Source: Planctomycetales bacterium ZRK34
GTDB lineage: Bacteria; Planctomycetota; Phycisphaerae; Phycisphaerales; Zrk34
Reading direction: 5' to 3'
NCBI GenBank assembly: GCA_014873095.1
Contig: CP050848.1
Coordinates: forward strand, 3,841,850-3,905,849
DNA: 64,000 nt
The number at the start of each line of letters is the position of its first letter. Position 1 is the stretch's first letter. Below the pieces are notes generated by a model. The model was not told the DNA's origin, searched no databases, and saw only the letters and a list, made by a program, of their open reading frames with translations. The translations under genes were made by a program, and so were the position numbers. Shown here in pieces: positions 39,682-49,072 of this stretch.

Positions 39682-40707
39682 TTGGTCACAATGGCCGTGC
39701 CTTTACCGGGGCTCGCGTTGGTCACACTCAACCCATCCCGCCGGCCCGATGCAACGACTGATTCCGACCAGATCAGCGACCATTCTTCGCGCACGGCGAC
39801 ACGCCGGGGAGGGCGATACTACGAATACGACCCCTACGGTCAGCGCCACGTCTTCTTCTCCCCCGGAACCAACGACCCCCAGGCCTACGCATCAACGTAC
39901 ATTAGCCGCCGACGAACAGTCAGCGGAATCCCCCAACCCTACGGCCTGTGCGAATTCGGCCACCAGGGCCTGTTCCACGACGAAGAACTCGGTCTCATCT
40001 ACAACCGCGCCCGCGAGTTACATCCGAAGTTCGGCAGATTCATGCAGCGCGACCCGCTGGGGTATGTCGATGGAATGTCAATGTATGAATGTAAGCAATC
40101 TAACCCGATTCTGTATACTGATCCATTGGGTCAGGAGTCAACTGATGCACATGTGTATATTGACTTTACTCCAGACAAAGTGGCGGGTATGACTTGGTAC
40201 TGGGGGCTTCGGCCGCGTAAGTTAGTCGAGAAAGATCATCGTGATGGACAAATAACATCAGGGTGGACCCAGCCTATTCGGCGAGACGTTTCATGCTATT
40301 GCAATCAATCCTATTGGGGAAATACAGAGGAGTTTTGTTGGAGGATTCATTGCAAGATTACTTTAGAATATGAGATTAACCTAAACGGCCAACTACAAAA
40401 TAGTATTTTAAGTACACCTCGTGAGCGAGAACTCACTTATGGTCACGAACAGCGACATGTGAACAATTATCGGAAACGAGTTGAGGATGTTAGAACTCGA
40501 TTTGAGAAATATCTAAGATCACATGAGGCGCAATGGAATATGTATAATTATGGTTCTTGCCGTCAGAAAGCCGAAGAAACTGAGCGAAATATCATGGTGA
40601 TTCTTCGGAAGCATTACGAATCCGAATTCGAACATCAATTTCCGATACCCCAAGCCGGCGTTGGTTATCCGCCAATTGGTGTGATGCCACCTAATCCTGG
40701 TCAGTAG
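39682..40707 (+). CDS. RHS tip with possible metalloprotease-type toxin domain
   Basis: The frame is 341 residues. RHS core sequence is clear (YYEYDPYGQRHVFF, then RARELHPKFGRFMQRDPLGY and NPILYTDPLG), ending the conserved part at about residue 153. The variable C-terminal domain of about 190 residues follows, with a Cys cluster (SCYCNQSY, EEFCWRIHCK) and a HExxH motif in YGHEQRHVNNYRKRV. HExxH suggests a zinc metalloprotease-like toxin. The upstream cage repeats are missing, so this is an orphan tip. The toxin part and the next gene are much more AT-rich than the core, which fits tip exchange. The start is uncertain. Confidence 0.7.
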   Translation: MVTMAVPLPGLALVTLNPSRRPDATTDSDQISDHSSRTATRRGGRYYEYDPYGQRHVFFSPGTNDPQAYASTYISRRRTVSGIPQPYGLCEFGHQGLFHDEELGLIYNRARELHPKFGRFMQRDPLGYVDGMSMYECKQSNPILYTDPLGQESTDAHVYIDFTPDKVAGMTWYWGLRPRKLVEKDHRDGQITSGWTQPIRRDVSCYCNQSYWGNTEEFCWRIHCKITLEYEINLNGQLQNSILSTPRERELTYGHEQRHVNNYRKRVEDVRTRFEKYLRSHEAQWNMYNYGSCRQKAEETERNIMVILRKHYESEFEHQFPIPQAGVGYPPIGVMPPNPGQ

Positions 40708-40722
40708 AGGCATTGAATTGGT

Positions 40723-41241
40723 ATGTCTTCTAGCATTCAGCGTCGAATTTCTCTGGCAATATTGTTGCTGGCTATTATTTGTCCATACCTATATTTTAGG
40801 TGCATTATTTTCCACAAGATTAATATGCTAGAACGAATTGGTGTGACTGTTGATGTGGGATGTGGGTGGGAGAGTTTGCCGAGTTGGTGTAAAGTACTAT
40901 ATCCGAAAATTATTGGCATATATGCTGATGGACTAGAGTTCAGTGAAGAGGAATGGCGTGTTGTTTTAGGGTATGACCATGTAAATACACTCAACTTGTC
41001 TGATACAAATATTACTATGAATCAAATCATTAGGATTGCCGAGTTCCCGCAGTTAAGAGAAGTATCGTTGGAAAACACAAGTGTTGGTGATGAAACTGTC
41101 GATGTGATTGAACAAATGCATTCTTTGAAGTTTCTCTCGATTCAAAATACACGGATTTCCGAAGATGGATATCATGCAATACAACAATCGCTGCCAAAGA
41201 CTTACATTCGATGGCGAAGAAACATGGGGAACGCCACATAA
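40723..41241 (+). CDS. Leucine-rich-repeat protein, candidate immunity gene
   Basis: This 172-residue protein has an N-terminal hydrophobic segment (ISLAILLLAIICPYLYF) and leucine-rich repeats: VNTLNLSDTNITMNQIIRIA, LREVSLENTSVGDETVDVIE, LKFLSIQNTRISEDGY. It starts 15 bases after the RHS tip and shares its AT-rich composition. Its position directly behind a polymorphic toxin suggests that it protects against that toxin; membrane location would fit a toxin acting in or entering through the envelope. Function is inferred from context. Confidence 0.65.
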   Translation: MSSSIQRRISLAILLLAIICPYLYFRCIIFHKINMLERIGVTVDVGCGWESLPSWCKVLYPKIIGIYADGLEFSEEEWRVVLGYDHVNTLNLSDTNITMNQIIRIAEFPQLREVSLENTSVGDETVDVIEQMHSLKFLSIQNTRISEDGYHAIQQSLPKTYIRWRRNMGNAT

Positions 41242-41286
41242 GCCCCCTTCTGTTAAATAACGACGGTCGAGTAAATATGTGAGACT

Positions 41287-41838
41287 ATGCCAGTGCATCG
41301 AGCGATGTTCATTCGAAATTTGATGATGGTTGTTGTGCTGTGTGTGCTGGCGCCGTCGGCGTGGGGGCAGTTGCGTTGGGAGCGGCATGAGGTGCGGATT
41401 GAGGCGAAGCCGGCGGATGAGTCGGCTTCGGCGGTGTTTGAGTTTGTCAATGAAGGCAAGACGCCGATCACGATCTCGCGCGTGACCACGTCGTGCGGGT
41501 GCACCACGGCGAAGCTGGATCAAAAGCGCTACGAGCCCGGCGAGCACGGGCGGATCGAGGCGTCGTTCGAGTTCGGCCGATACACGGGGGCGCAGCTGAA
41601 GACGATCCGCGTGTTCAGCGATGACCCGATCCAGCCGGAGATGCATCTGACGATGCGCGTGATGGTGCCGAAGGTGTTGGAGATTGAGCCGTTCAGCGTC
41701 TTCTGGCGTCGCGAGGAGTCGCCCGCACCCAAGACGATCCGCATCACAACCGCCATCAACGACCCGGTGGACATCACCTCCGTGGATACGGGCGACGGGC
41801 CGTTGAACCCCTCTCTATCCTTGCACCAGTTAACGTGA
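41287..41838 (+). CDS. DUF1573 exported protein, probably truncated
   Basis: This 183-residue protein has a signal peptide (LMMVVVLCVLAPSAWG) and the DUF1573 core with Cys-Gly-Cys (VFEFVNEGKTPITISRVTTS, CGCTTAKL, YEPGEHGRIEASFEFGRYTG). These immunoglobulin-like proteins are common in planctomycetes and Bacteroidetes. After TSVDTGDG the sequence changes to LNPSLSLHQLT and stops, whereas family members usually continue. The preceding DNA is foreign, so the 3' end was probably lost at the right edge of the accessory region. Nothing supported lies at 41839-42097. Confidence 0.7.
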   Translation: MPVHRAMFIRNLMMVVVLCVLAPSAWGQLRWERHEVRIEAKPADESASAVFEFVNEGKTPITISRVTTSCGCTTAKLDQKRYEPGEHGRIEASFEFGRYTGAQLKTIRVFSDDPIQPEMHLTMRVMVPKVLEIEPFSVFWRREESPAPKTIRITTAINDPVDITSVDTGDGPLNPSLSLHQLT

Positions 41839-42097
41839 GGGAATCGGGGTTGGGTGAATCGCTGGCTAAGTCGGAAGATGGGGTGAATCCGCCGGGTTGC
41901 TGAAATTTTCAGCACGGGGTCACGCTATCTGCCATTTTACTCAGTGTTTACCTTCCAAAAACAGCATGTGCGAATCCGTATAAATCTGATAGCAGGCATT
42001 TTGGCCGGGGGCTAATCTCTTGTCGTGCGTGGCGGACGCCGCCGCGATCGAGACCATCCTTGGAGGGTCGCGCACCACCGGATGCGTGACAACCACC

Positions 42098-43642
42098 ATG
42101 CCGCTGAGTCGCAGACAATTCACCGCAGGCGCCCTGGCCGGGAGCCTGGTTGCCGCTGTGCCGATCAGATCAAATGCTCTGGCCGGTGACCCGACTGCCG
42201 GAAAACTGCCGCAGGCCGGTGAGCCGTTCAGCTTCGATCGGTTGATCGAAGCGGCCGAGGCCTTGAGCCGTCATCCATCCAAACCGCTGCCGCGCGAGCT
42301 TCCGCCCTGGCTGGACAAGCTCGACTACGACGGCTACCGCGCGATCAACTTCCGCACGGACCAGTCGCTGTTCACAGGTGACGATTCGAAGCTCCGCATG
42401 CAGATGTTTCACCGTGGATACATCTTTCATGATCGGGTGCGTGTGTTCACCGTGCGCGATGGACGTTGTGATGCGGTGAAGTTCTCGCCGAAGTTTTATC
42501 AGTACGGCCAGCAGGTGCAGCCGGGTGCGATCCCGGATGATCTGGGCTTTGCCGGGGTGCGTTTTCTGCGGGCGCGATCGGCGCATCAGCTTGATGAATT
42601 TCTGTCATTCCTTGGGGCCAGCTACTTCCGCGGCATCGGGTTGAACCAGACCTACGGCCTGTCAGCCCGAGGCCTGGCGATTGACACCGCGACCAAGCAG
42701 GCCGAGGAGTTTCCGGTCTTCACCACGATCTACGTGCGCGAGCCCGAGCCGGGCTCGATGGCTGTGACCGTGTGGGCGCTGCTGCAGAGCCCGGGCGCCA
42801 CCGGGGCGTTTGAATTCAAAGCGACAGCCGGTCGAAAGACCCTCATCGATGTGACAGCCCGGGTGTTTCCACGCTACGCCCTTGAAAAACTCGGCATCGC
42901 GCCGTTGACGAGCATGTACTGGTACGGTCAGCCCGAGCGCCGGCCGGAACACGAATTCCGGCCGCAGATTCACGATTCGGATGGATTGCTGATAGCGCAT
43001 CGTGATGGGCGACGCCTGTGGCGGCCGCTGATGAATCCGTCGCGCGTGCATGTTGAGCCGTTTGAAGTCAACGACCTGGCGGGCTTCGGGCTGATGCAGC
43101 GCGACCGCGTGTTCAGCCACTACCAGGATCTCGAAGCCCGCTACCACAATCGGCCGTCAGGATGGGTTCAGCCGCTTGGCGACTGGGGCCCCGGCAGCGT
43201 CGAACTGGTCGAACTGCCCACCGACAATGAAGCCAACGACAACATCGTCGCCTACTGGCGGCCGGCCGAACCGGTCGTTGCAGGCAAGGCGATCGACGTG
43301 TCGTACCGCCTGGGTTTCGGCGAGCACCTGCCTGAAGGCGACGGCGCTTACCCGGTCACCGCCACGCAAATGATCCGGCGCTCGCCGCGTCAAGCGACGT
43401 TCATCGTCGATTGGCGCGATGGGCAAAACGCCCAGCGTGATATGCCCAAGGCCCGTGTGACTGTCAATGGTGTACCGATCAACACCACGCACCTGATGCG
43501 TCATGATGAGCTGCCCGGCTGGCGACTTCTGTTAGACGTTGATGCGGCGGAACACGATTCGATCGTGATCCGCGCCTCGCTGAATGAACACAACGACTCA
43601 CCACTTTTTGAAACGTGGGCATACACATGGTTGCCGTCATGA
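42098..43642 (+). CDS. opgD: Periplasmic glucan biosynthesis protein, OpgD/OpgG family, Tat-exported
   Basis: This 514-residue protein has a Tat signal (LSRRQFTAGALAGSLVAAVP). The MdoG/OpgG domain is recognised by FSFDRLIEAAEALSRHP, YDGYRAINFRTDQSLF, LGASYFRGIGLNQTYGLSAR, GLAIDTATKQAEEFPVF and LTSMYWYGQPE. The family shapes the beta-glucan backbone made by OpgH. The Tat signal matches OpgD rather than the Sec-exported OpgG. I chose ATG 42098 because it gives a normal Tat signal; the frame is open to 42020. The gene overlaps the next one by ATGA. Confidence 0.88.
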   Translation: MPLSRRQFTAGALAGSLVAAVPIRSNALAGDPTAGKLPQAGEPFSFDRLIEAAEALSRHPSKPLPRELPPWLDKLDYDGYRAINFRTDQSLFTGDDSKLRMQMFHRGYIFHDRVRVFTVRDGRCDAVKFSPKFYQYGQQVQPGAIPDDLGFAGVRFLRARSAHQLDEFLSFLGASYFRGIGLNQTYGLSARGLAIDTATKQAEEFPVFTTIYVREPEPGSMAVTVWALLQSPGATGAFEFKATAGRKTLIDVTARVFPRYALEKLGIAPLTSMYWYGQPERRPEHEFRPQIHDSDGLLIAHRDGRRLWRPLMNPSRVHVEPFEVNDLAGFGLMQRDRVFSHYQDLEARYHNRPSGWVQPLGDWGPGSVELVELPTDNEANDNIVAYWRPAEPVVAGKAIDVSYRLGFGEHLPEGDGAYPVTATQMIRRSPRQATFIVDWRDGQNAQRDMPKARVTVNGVPINTTHLMRHDELPGWRLLLDVDAAEHDSIVIRASLNEHNDSPLFETWAYTWLPS

Positions 43643-44142
43643 GTGAACATGAATCCCGCCCCGTCGCAAACGATTCGCGCGATCGTGACCGGGCGATTGA
43701 ATACCTGCGCGCGTTGTGCATCGACGATGCGGAAGCGGACGAAACGATTCGCTGGGCGATCCAGTTGGCGGCGTCTGAAGGACGCGATCCATCCAGCGCG
43801 CTGAGCGCCGTGATGTTTACCGTCGATCGCCGGATTGAACAATGGCACGACCGGTTCGGCGGCGACAGCTCGATGGCTGAGTTTAAAGCGATCATTCTGC
43901 CGAAGCTGCGCCGTCTGCTGGCGGGCGATGCCATGCTGCTGCGCGACGCGGACGGCGAAGCGCTGCGGAACACCCTCGGCGATGCCATCCCGGTGCTTCA
44001 GCCGCACACGCCGGGTCAAACGATGACTCGGCAGACATTCGGCAAGGCGCCGCCGCCATTGCGACCGGGGTTCTGGTGGCGTGTGGCTCGACGCGGCGCG
44101 ATGTGGGGCCGGGGTGTGACCAACATGCTTCGATCAAGGTGA
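43639..44142 (+). CDS. Unknown protein between opgD and opgH
   Basis: This 167-residue cytoplasmic-looking protein (MSEHESRPVANDSRDRDRAI, EYLRALCIDDAEADETI, then FWWRVARRGAMWGRGVTNML at the C-terminus) is not recognised. It starts within the opgD stop (ATGA) and ends six bases before opgH, so it is made together with both. Helical, Asp- and Arg-rich. The Pro/Trp-rich C-terminus (PPPLRPGFWWR) could contact the OpgH membrane protein. A glucan synthesis accessory role is inferred from position only. Confidence 0.65.
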   Translation: MSEHESRPVANDSRDRDRAIEYLRALCIDDAEADETIRWAIQLAASEGRDPSSALSAVMFTVDRRIEQWHDRFGGDSSMAEFKAIILPKLRRLLAGDAMLLRDADGEALRNTLGDAIPVLQPHTPGQTMTRQTFGKAPPPLRPGFWWRVARRGAMWGRGVTNMLRSR

Positions 44143-44148
44143 ATCATC

Positions 44149-46215
44149 ATGTCAAAGACGAATGTATGGAATCATCGGGGACTGCGCGCGCTGCTGGTGG
44201 CGGTGATCGTCGCCACGACGGGTTGGGCGGTGTGGCAGTTTGTGGAACTGGTCGGCCGCAACGGCGTCGGTGTGCTCGACATCGGATTGATCGGGCTGTT
44301 CAGTCTGCTGACGTTGTGGATCACGACGGGCTTCTGGACGGCGACGTTCGGGTTTGGCTATTGCCTGGTGTATCCGTCGAAGCCGGCGTCGGTGCCGGCG
44401 GATGATCTGCCGGCACCGGAGGATCGGGCCGAGCCGCTGTCGCGCACGGCGATCGTGATGCCGGTGTACAACGAGGACCCGGTTCGGACGTGTTCGGGCA
44501 TCGCCGCGACCTGGGAATCGCTGACAGCGACCGGCCATGCCGATCGGTTCGAGGTGTTCATGCTGTCGGATACGACCGACCCGAAGCTGTGGCTGCGAGA
44601 ACAGCAGATGTGGGCGAAGCTGCGCGATCAGCTTGAAGGCGGCGAGCGGATTTTCTACCGCCACCGTCGCAACAACACCGAGCGAAAGAGCGGCAACATC
44701 GCCGACTTCTGCCGTCGATGGGGGCAGCGTTACGAGTACATGATTGTGCTCGACGCCGACAGCGTGATGGAAGGCGCGACGCTGGTGGAGATGGTGCGGC
44801 GGATGGACCAGGATTCAGAGGTCGGCATCCTTCAGGCGCCGCCGGTGCCGGTGAACTGCAATTCGCTTTTCGCCCGCATGATTCAGTTCGCATCGAGCGT
44901 GTATGGTCGCATTTTCACACGCGGCATGGCGCTGTGGACGGGGACCGATGCGAACTATTACGGGCACAACGCCATTCTGCGTGTGCGACCGTTTGTCGAG
45001 CACTGCGGTCTGCCGAAGCTGCCGGGGGCCGAGCCGCTGGGTGGTGAGATTCTCAGCCACGATTTCGTCGAGGCGGCGCTGATGCGCCGCGCCGGTTGGA
45101 AAGTCCGCCTCGACAGCGACCTCGGCGGGTCGTACGAGGAATGTCCGTCGAGCCTGATCGGATTCGCCCAGCGCGATCAGCGGTGGTGCCAGGGCAATCT
45201 GCAGCACCTGCGGTTGATTTTTCTTTACGGGTTTCATCCGTCCAGCCGCATCCATTTGAGCATGGGGGCGATGTCGTTTCTGTCGTCGCCTCTGTGGCTG
45301 GTGTTCATGTTGATCGGCGGATTCGTCGCGGCGACCAGCGGCGGCGGGGCGGAGGCGGCGATGGATGTCAACGGCGCATCGCCGCTGCTGCTGTTCGGCG
45401 TGGTGATGGGGATGCTGCTGCTGCCGAAGTTGTGGGGCTTTGGACTGTTGATGACACAGCCGCGCGAAGCGATGAAGTATGGCGGGGCCAGCCGGGCGCT
45501 GGGCGGGGTGCTGCTGGAGACGGTGATGTCGGTGGTGATTGCGCCGATCATGATGGCGTTTCACACGACGTTTGTCGTGGCGATATTCGCCGGTCGCAAG
45601 GTGCAGTGGTCAGCCCAGGAGCGCGGCGATCGGAATCTGAGCTTTCGCGATGCGTTCAATGCACACGCCGGTCATACGATCATCGGGTTGGCAGCGGCAT
45701 GGGCGCTGGCGGTGGTCACGCCGGCACTATTCTGGTGGACGACACCGGTGCTGTTCGGACTGGTGTTTTCGATTCCGATCTCGCTGGCGCTGGGGTCGGT
45801 CACGTACGGCACGAGCATGCGGCGTTCGGGGATTCTCTTGATACCGGAAGAAACACGGCAGCCGGCGGTGCTCGCGCGCCAGCGACATTGGTATCGCCTG
45901 ATCACACATGATGCGGCGACGGAATGCGATCCGTGGCAGGTGCTGGCGGTGGACCCGGCGGCCAATGCGCAGCACATCGCGCTGCTGGATGCCACGGGGG
46001 ATGCGACGCCGATCGGAGAGCAGTACAAGTCGATGTGCAGTCTGATGGTTGTCGGCGGGTCCGGGCGGCTGACGCGACGCGAAAAGATGGCGCTGCTGCA
46101 CGACCCCGAAGCGGTGGCGTGGCTGCATCGCGAAGTGTGGCGGCGCTGGCCGATTGCGCTGCTGCAGCAGGTCAGTCAGGCGGTGGGGGCGCAGGCGACG
46201 ACCGGGGCCGCGTAG
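44149..46215 (+). CDS. opgH: Glucan biosynthesis glucosyltransferase OpgH
   Basis: This 688-residue membrane protein has two N-terminal helices (LLVAVIVATTGWAVWQF, LIGLFSLLTLWITTGFW). A GT2 catalytic domain follows with IVMPVYNEDP, the metal-binding YMIVLDADSVMEG, ILSHDFVEAALMRRAGWKV and the QRDQRWCQGNLQHL (QxxRW) motif. Several C-terminal helices come next. OpgH polymerises UDP-glucose into osmoregulated periplasmic beta-glucan and moves it across the inner membrane. With the two preceding genes it forms an opgD-orf-opgH operon, well known in proteobacteria and less expected in a planctomycete. Confidence 0.93.
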   Translation: MSKTNVWNHRGLRALLVAVIVATTGWAVWQFVELVGRNGVGVLDIGLIGLFSLLTLWITTGFWTATFGFGYCLVYPSKPASVPADDLPAPEDRAEPLSRTAIVMPVYNEDPVRTCSGIAATWESLTATGHADRFEVFMLSDTTDPKLWLREQQMWAKLRDQLEGGERIFYRHRRNNTERKSGNIADFCRRWGQRYEYMIVLDADSVMEGATLVEMVRRMDQDSEVGILQAPPVPVNCNSLFARMIQFASSVYGRIFTRGMALWTGTDANYYGHNAILRVRPFVEHCGLPKLPGAEPLGGEILSHDFVEAALMRRAGWKVRLDSDLGGSYEECPSSLIGFAQRDQRWCQGNLQHLRLIFLYGFHPSSRIHLSMGAMSFLSSPLWLVFMLIGGFVAATSGGGAEAAMDVNGASPLLLFGVVMGMLLLPKLWGFGLLMTQPREAMKYGGASRALGGVLLETVMSVVIAPIMMAFHTTFVVAIFAGRKVQWSAQERGDRNLSFRDAFNAHAGHTIIGLAAAWALAVVTPALFWWTTPVLFGLVFSIPISLALGSVTYGTSMRRSGILLIPEETRQPAVLARQRHWYRLITHDAATECDPWQVLAVDPAANAQHIALLDATGDATPIGEQYKSMCSLMVVGGSGRLTRREKMALLHDPEAVAWLHREVWRRWPIALLQQVSQAVGAQATTGAA

Positions 46216-46242
46216 CGACCCGGCGATTGATTTGAAGAAGCG

Positions 46243-48219
46243 TCAGTTGACCGGCTCGGGGGCGACCATGTCGACGCCGTCGGGGATCTCGTCAGGCATG
46301 CGGAAAACTTTGCCATCGCGCGTGGTGAAGTACAGGTGCGACATCGACATTTCGCGGCCGTTGCCGTCGGCCCACAGAGCGTAGAAGCCCGGCGCGGCGT
46401 TGCGCGGACGGCGGGGGTAGTTGTGGTTGAGCTTCGAATCGTGGGTCAGCGGGGTGGCCTTCCACGTGACGCCGGCGTCGTTGGAGGTGTACATGACGAC
46501 TTCACCGCCGGTGTTGTAACGCTGCGGGGCCGGGCCGACGGTGGCGATGATGCGCCAGTCTTTGTCGGACTCGATGTAGAGCGAGGCGAAGTCGTAGTTG
46601 TTGTCAGCGGCGCGGGTGACTTCATGCGTGGTCCACTTGCTGCCGTCGTAGCTGGAAACTTTGATGATGCGCGGGTCGTTCTGCGGGCCGGACTCATACC
46701 CGCCGCTGGTCAGGTACATCACGACGGGGCGACCGTCGGAGGTGTGGTTGAAATCCTTGAGGTAGACATTGCGCTTCTTGGATTCGTACTCTGCGATGCG
46801 GGCAGGGTTGTCGGGTTTGGTCAGGGGCAGTTCGAGTGTTTTGCCGTCGACATTCTGCCAGGTCTTGCCGCCGTCGGCGGACTGCATGTAGTACAGATTG
46901 GTGCGCCAGTTGAGCCCCTTGCCGGCGGGGTGGTAGTTGAAGACGGTGGCGATGCGATCTTCGAAGGGACTGGTGACCTGGTAATGACCCTGGGCGACGT
47001 GGGCCAGCGCCATGGGCTCGGACCACTCACGGCCGTCTGGGCTTCGCGTCACGTAGAGCACGCGGTGGCCCTTCTCATACTGGGTTCGCATGAACACGAA
47101 ACCAAACTTGTCGAAGTACCACGGCTGGCCGTAGGAGAAGTTGGTCGTCAGCACATGGTCGAAGGCGGTGATGTCGTAGGGTTTCTGCGAACGATGGATG
47201 TATGACGGGCGGCCGGTGCCATGGGCGTTGGAGAAGATCCAGATGTAGCCGTCTTTGTCGATGCTGAGCACGGGATTGTCGTGGGCGTCGTCGGTGCGCT
47301 TGTCCAGCAGGATGCGCGGGCGGGCAAGCTTGCCGGTGGTGTGATCGTAGTAGCTGATTTCGTGGAGCAGGATGTTCTTGTTCTTGTAGCGACCGCCGTA
47401 GACGAAGAAGGTCTTTTTGACGGCGGGGGCGTAGATGGTAATGGGGCCTTCCTGCTGGGGATAGGTCGCCATGCCGCCGGAGTACTTGAACTTGTACTCG
47501 TCGCCGGAGGCCTGATTGGCGTACCAGATGCCGCGGAACCCGTCGTCGGTCGGGAGCGTTCCGCTGGTGTATGTCGGATAGCCGATGGCGCTGGGGTCAG
47601 GCTTGTGGGACTTGATCTTCGCCTTCAAGTCGGCGGCGGCGAGGTGCACGATGCGGTCGGCTTCGGCGGGTTCACCGCCATCGCAGACCGCCTGCACCTG
47701 CGAAGCTGTCAACGCAGTGCGATACACGCGCACATCATCCAGGGCGCCTTTGAGCACGCTGAGCGCGGGCGCCTGCGCGCCGATGTACAGCGCGTCATCG
47801 GTGGCGGGGATGCCGCCGGCGGCCTCGGCCTGGGCGACCTGCTTGCCATCGTAGTACAGGCGGATGATCTTGCCGTCGTAGGTGCCGAAGATGTGGGTCC
47901 ACTGGCCGATCGGCGGCGGGGGAGCCAGGGCATACTTGTATTGGTCGGCTCGATTCTGCACGAGCATGCGGATGTTTCCGCCGTAGCGGTAGAGCGTGAA
48001 CAGCTTGCCGCGCTCGGATCGGTTGGCGATCACCTGGGTCTCGGCATCCGAGTCAAACCGCACCCAGGCCCCGACGCTGATCTGCGGCTTGGTGAACTGC
48101 GACGCCGCCTCGACGCGCACCGACTGCGTCTTGCCGTCGAAACTGACGCCTCGATCGGCGGCGCAAGCGGAAATGGTGAACAACACGGCGAGCAAACAAC
48201 CGATAGCGTTACGTGCCAT
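46243..48219 (-). CDS. Secreted LamG plus BNR-type beta-propeller enzyme, lyase candidate
   Basis: This 658-residue protein has a signal peptide (AIGCLLAVLFTISACA). A LamG domain at about 25-170 (ISVGAWVRFDSDAET, WTHIFGTYDGKIIRLYYDGK, GALDDVRVYRTALT) is followed by a BNR_4-type beta-propeller (DDAHDNPVLSIDKDGYIWIF, SNAHGTGRPSYIHRSQKPYD, SADGGKTWQNVDG, TSNDAGVTWKATPL). Propellers of this type include sialidase-like hydrolases and ulvan-type polysaccharide lyases; the HDNP...IHRSQKPYDI pattern reminds me of the latter. It is the last gene of cassette C and takes the place that the glycoside hydrolase has in cassette A. The substrate is unknown. Confidence 0.72.
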   Translation of the reverse strand: MARNAIGCLLAVLFTISACAADRGVSFDGKTQSVRVEAASQFTKPQISVGAWVRFDSDAETQVIANRSERGKLFTLYRYGGNIRMLVQNRADQYKYALAPPPPIGQWTHIFGTYDGKIIRLYYDGKQVAQAEAAGGIPATDDALYIGAQAPALSVLKGALDDVRVYRTALTASQVQAVCDGGEPAEADRIVHLAAADLKAKIKSHKPDPSAIGYPTYTSGTLPTDDGFRGIWYANQASGDEYKFKYSGGMATYPQQEGPITIYAPAVKKTFFVYGGRYKNKNILLHEISYYDHTTGKLARPRILLDKRTDDAHDNPVLSIDKDGYIWIFSNAHGTGRPSYIHRSQKPYDITAFDHVLTTNFSYGQPWYFDKFGFVFMRTQYEKGHRVLYVTRSPDGREWSEPMALAHVAQGHYQVTSPFEDRIATVFNYHPAGKGLNWRTNLYYMQSADGGKTWQNVDGKTLELPLTKPDNPARIAEYESKKRNVYLKDFNHTSDGRPVVMYLTSGGYESGPQNDPRIIKVSSYDGSKWTTHEVTRAADNNYDFASLYIESDKDWRIIATVGPAPQRYNTGGEVVMYTSNDAGVTWKATPLTHDSKLNHNYPRRPRNAAPGFYALWADGNGREMSMSHLYFTTRDGKVFRMPDEIPDGVDMVAPEPVN

Positions 48220-48251
48220 GACAGCCTCAATAATAAAAGGGACAGATCGGA

Positions 48252-49001
48252 TCAGCGCGGCAGGCGATCCAGCAGACGCCAGTAGTCATGCTGCTGCTGA
48301 CCGCTCTGCGCGACAGCGCCCAGGGGCATGAGCACCTCGGCGTTGGCGGTGTTGGTGAACGGCTCATACGGAGCCCAACTCACACTGCCATCACCATACA
48401 AACGATTGTAACCTTCGGATTCATGCGGTGCGACGACGACGCCGTCGGCAGTGGTGTAATTGTCGACGCCGATGAAATCCGAGTAGATGACTTGGTTCGC
48501 CTGATCAATCAGATGCCAGGCTTCAAGCTTGTTATCCGCGCCCAGATCAGGCTTCCAGAAGCGGGCGGTATAAGAACTGCGGATGCGTTCGGCGGTGGGC
48601 CAGTCCCAGGGATTCGGCACGGTGTCGAAGCCGAGGTAGTTCAGGTCGAAACCGGGTTGCCCGGGGCAGTAGACGACCTGCGGACTCAACAGCGCGCCGG
48701 TGACCTTGTCGCGGCCGCCGATCTGGTTGAAGGCAAGCGCGAGGTTGTAGTCTTTGCCGAGGAAGCGTAACCAGTAGGTGGTAAACGGCGACCCCGAACG
48801 ATATACCGGCGGCAGCTTGTCGTGATTTTCCAGGGCGTAGCTGGTGACGCCAAGCCCGACTTGCCGCAGGTTTGATCCGCAGGCCACGATCTTCGCCTGT
48901 TCACGGGCCTTGGACAGCGAGGGCAGCAGGATCGCGATCAGCAGCGCAATGATCGACACGACCACCAGAAGTTCGATCAGCGTGAAAGCCTTTTGCCTCA
49001 T
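48252..49001 (-). CDS. Type IV pseudopilin-like protein (H-X10-DG type), cassette C
   Basis: This 249-residue protein starts at ATG 49001: [20 protein letters not shown], a prepilin peptidase site with Glu at +5. Upstream in-frame codons to 49076 would add 25 residues before the leader and are rejected. The C-terminal motif [13 protein letters not shown] is almost the same as in cassette A. It lies 71 bases behind the PEP-CTERM gene and 32 bases before the propeller enzyme gene. Confidence 0.88.
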   Translation of the reverse strand: MRQKAFTLIELLVVVSIIALLIAILLPSLSKAREQAKIVACGSNLRQVGLGVTSYALENHDKLPPVYRSGSPFTTYWLRFLGKDYNLALAFNQIGGRDKVTGALLSPQVVYCPGQPGFDLNYLGFDTVPNPWDWPTAERIRSSYTARFWKPDLGADNKLEAWHLIDQANQVIYSDFIGVDNYTTADGVVVAPHESEGYNRLYGDGSVSWAPYEPFTNTANAEVLMPLGAVAQSGQQQHDYWRLLDRLPR

Positions 49002-49072
49002 GAAAAGTCCCTGATTGCTCAAAGCGATCGTCCCGCTTTCGCCGAACGATCGCGTGCAGGCGGTGGCCTGTA

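Noticed and set aside
47221..48285. 354-residue plus-strand frame opposite the LamG/BNR propeller gene, and the 494-residue plus frame at 49187-50671
   Set aside because: Gly/Val/Asp-rich shadow translations without motifs. The minus-strand genes have signal peptides, domains and sorting tails.
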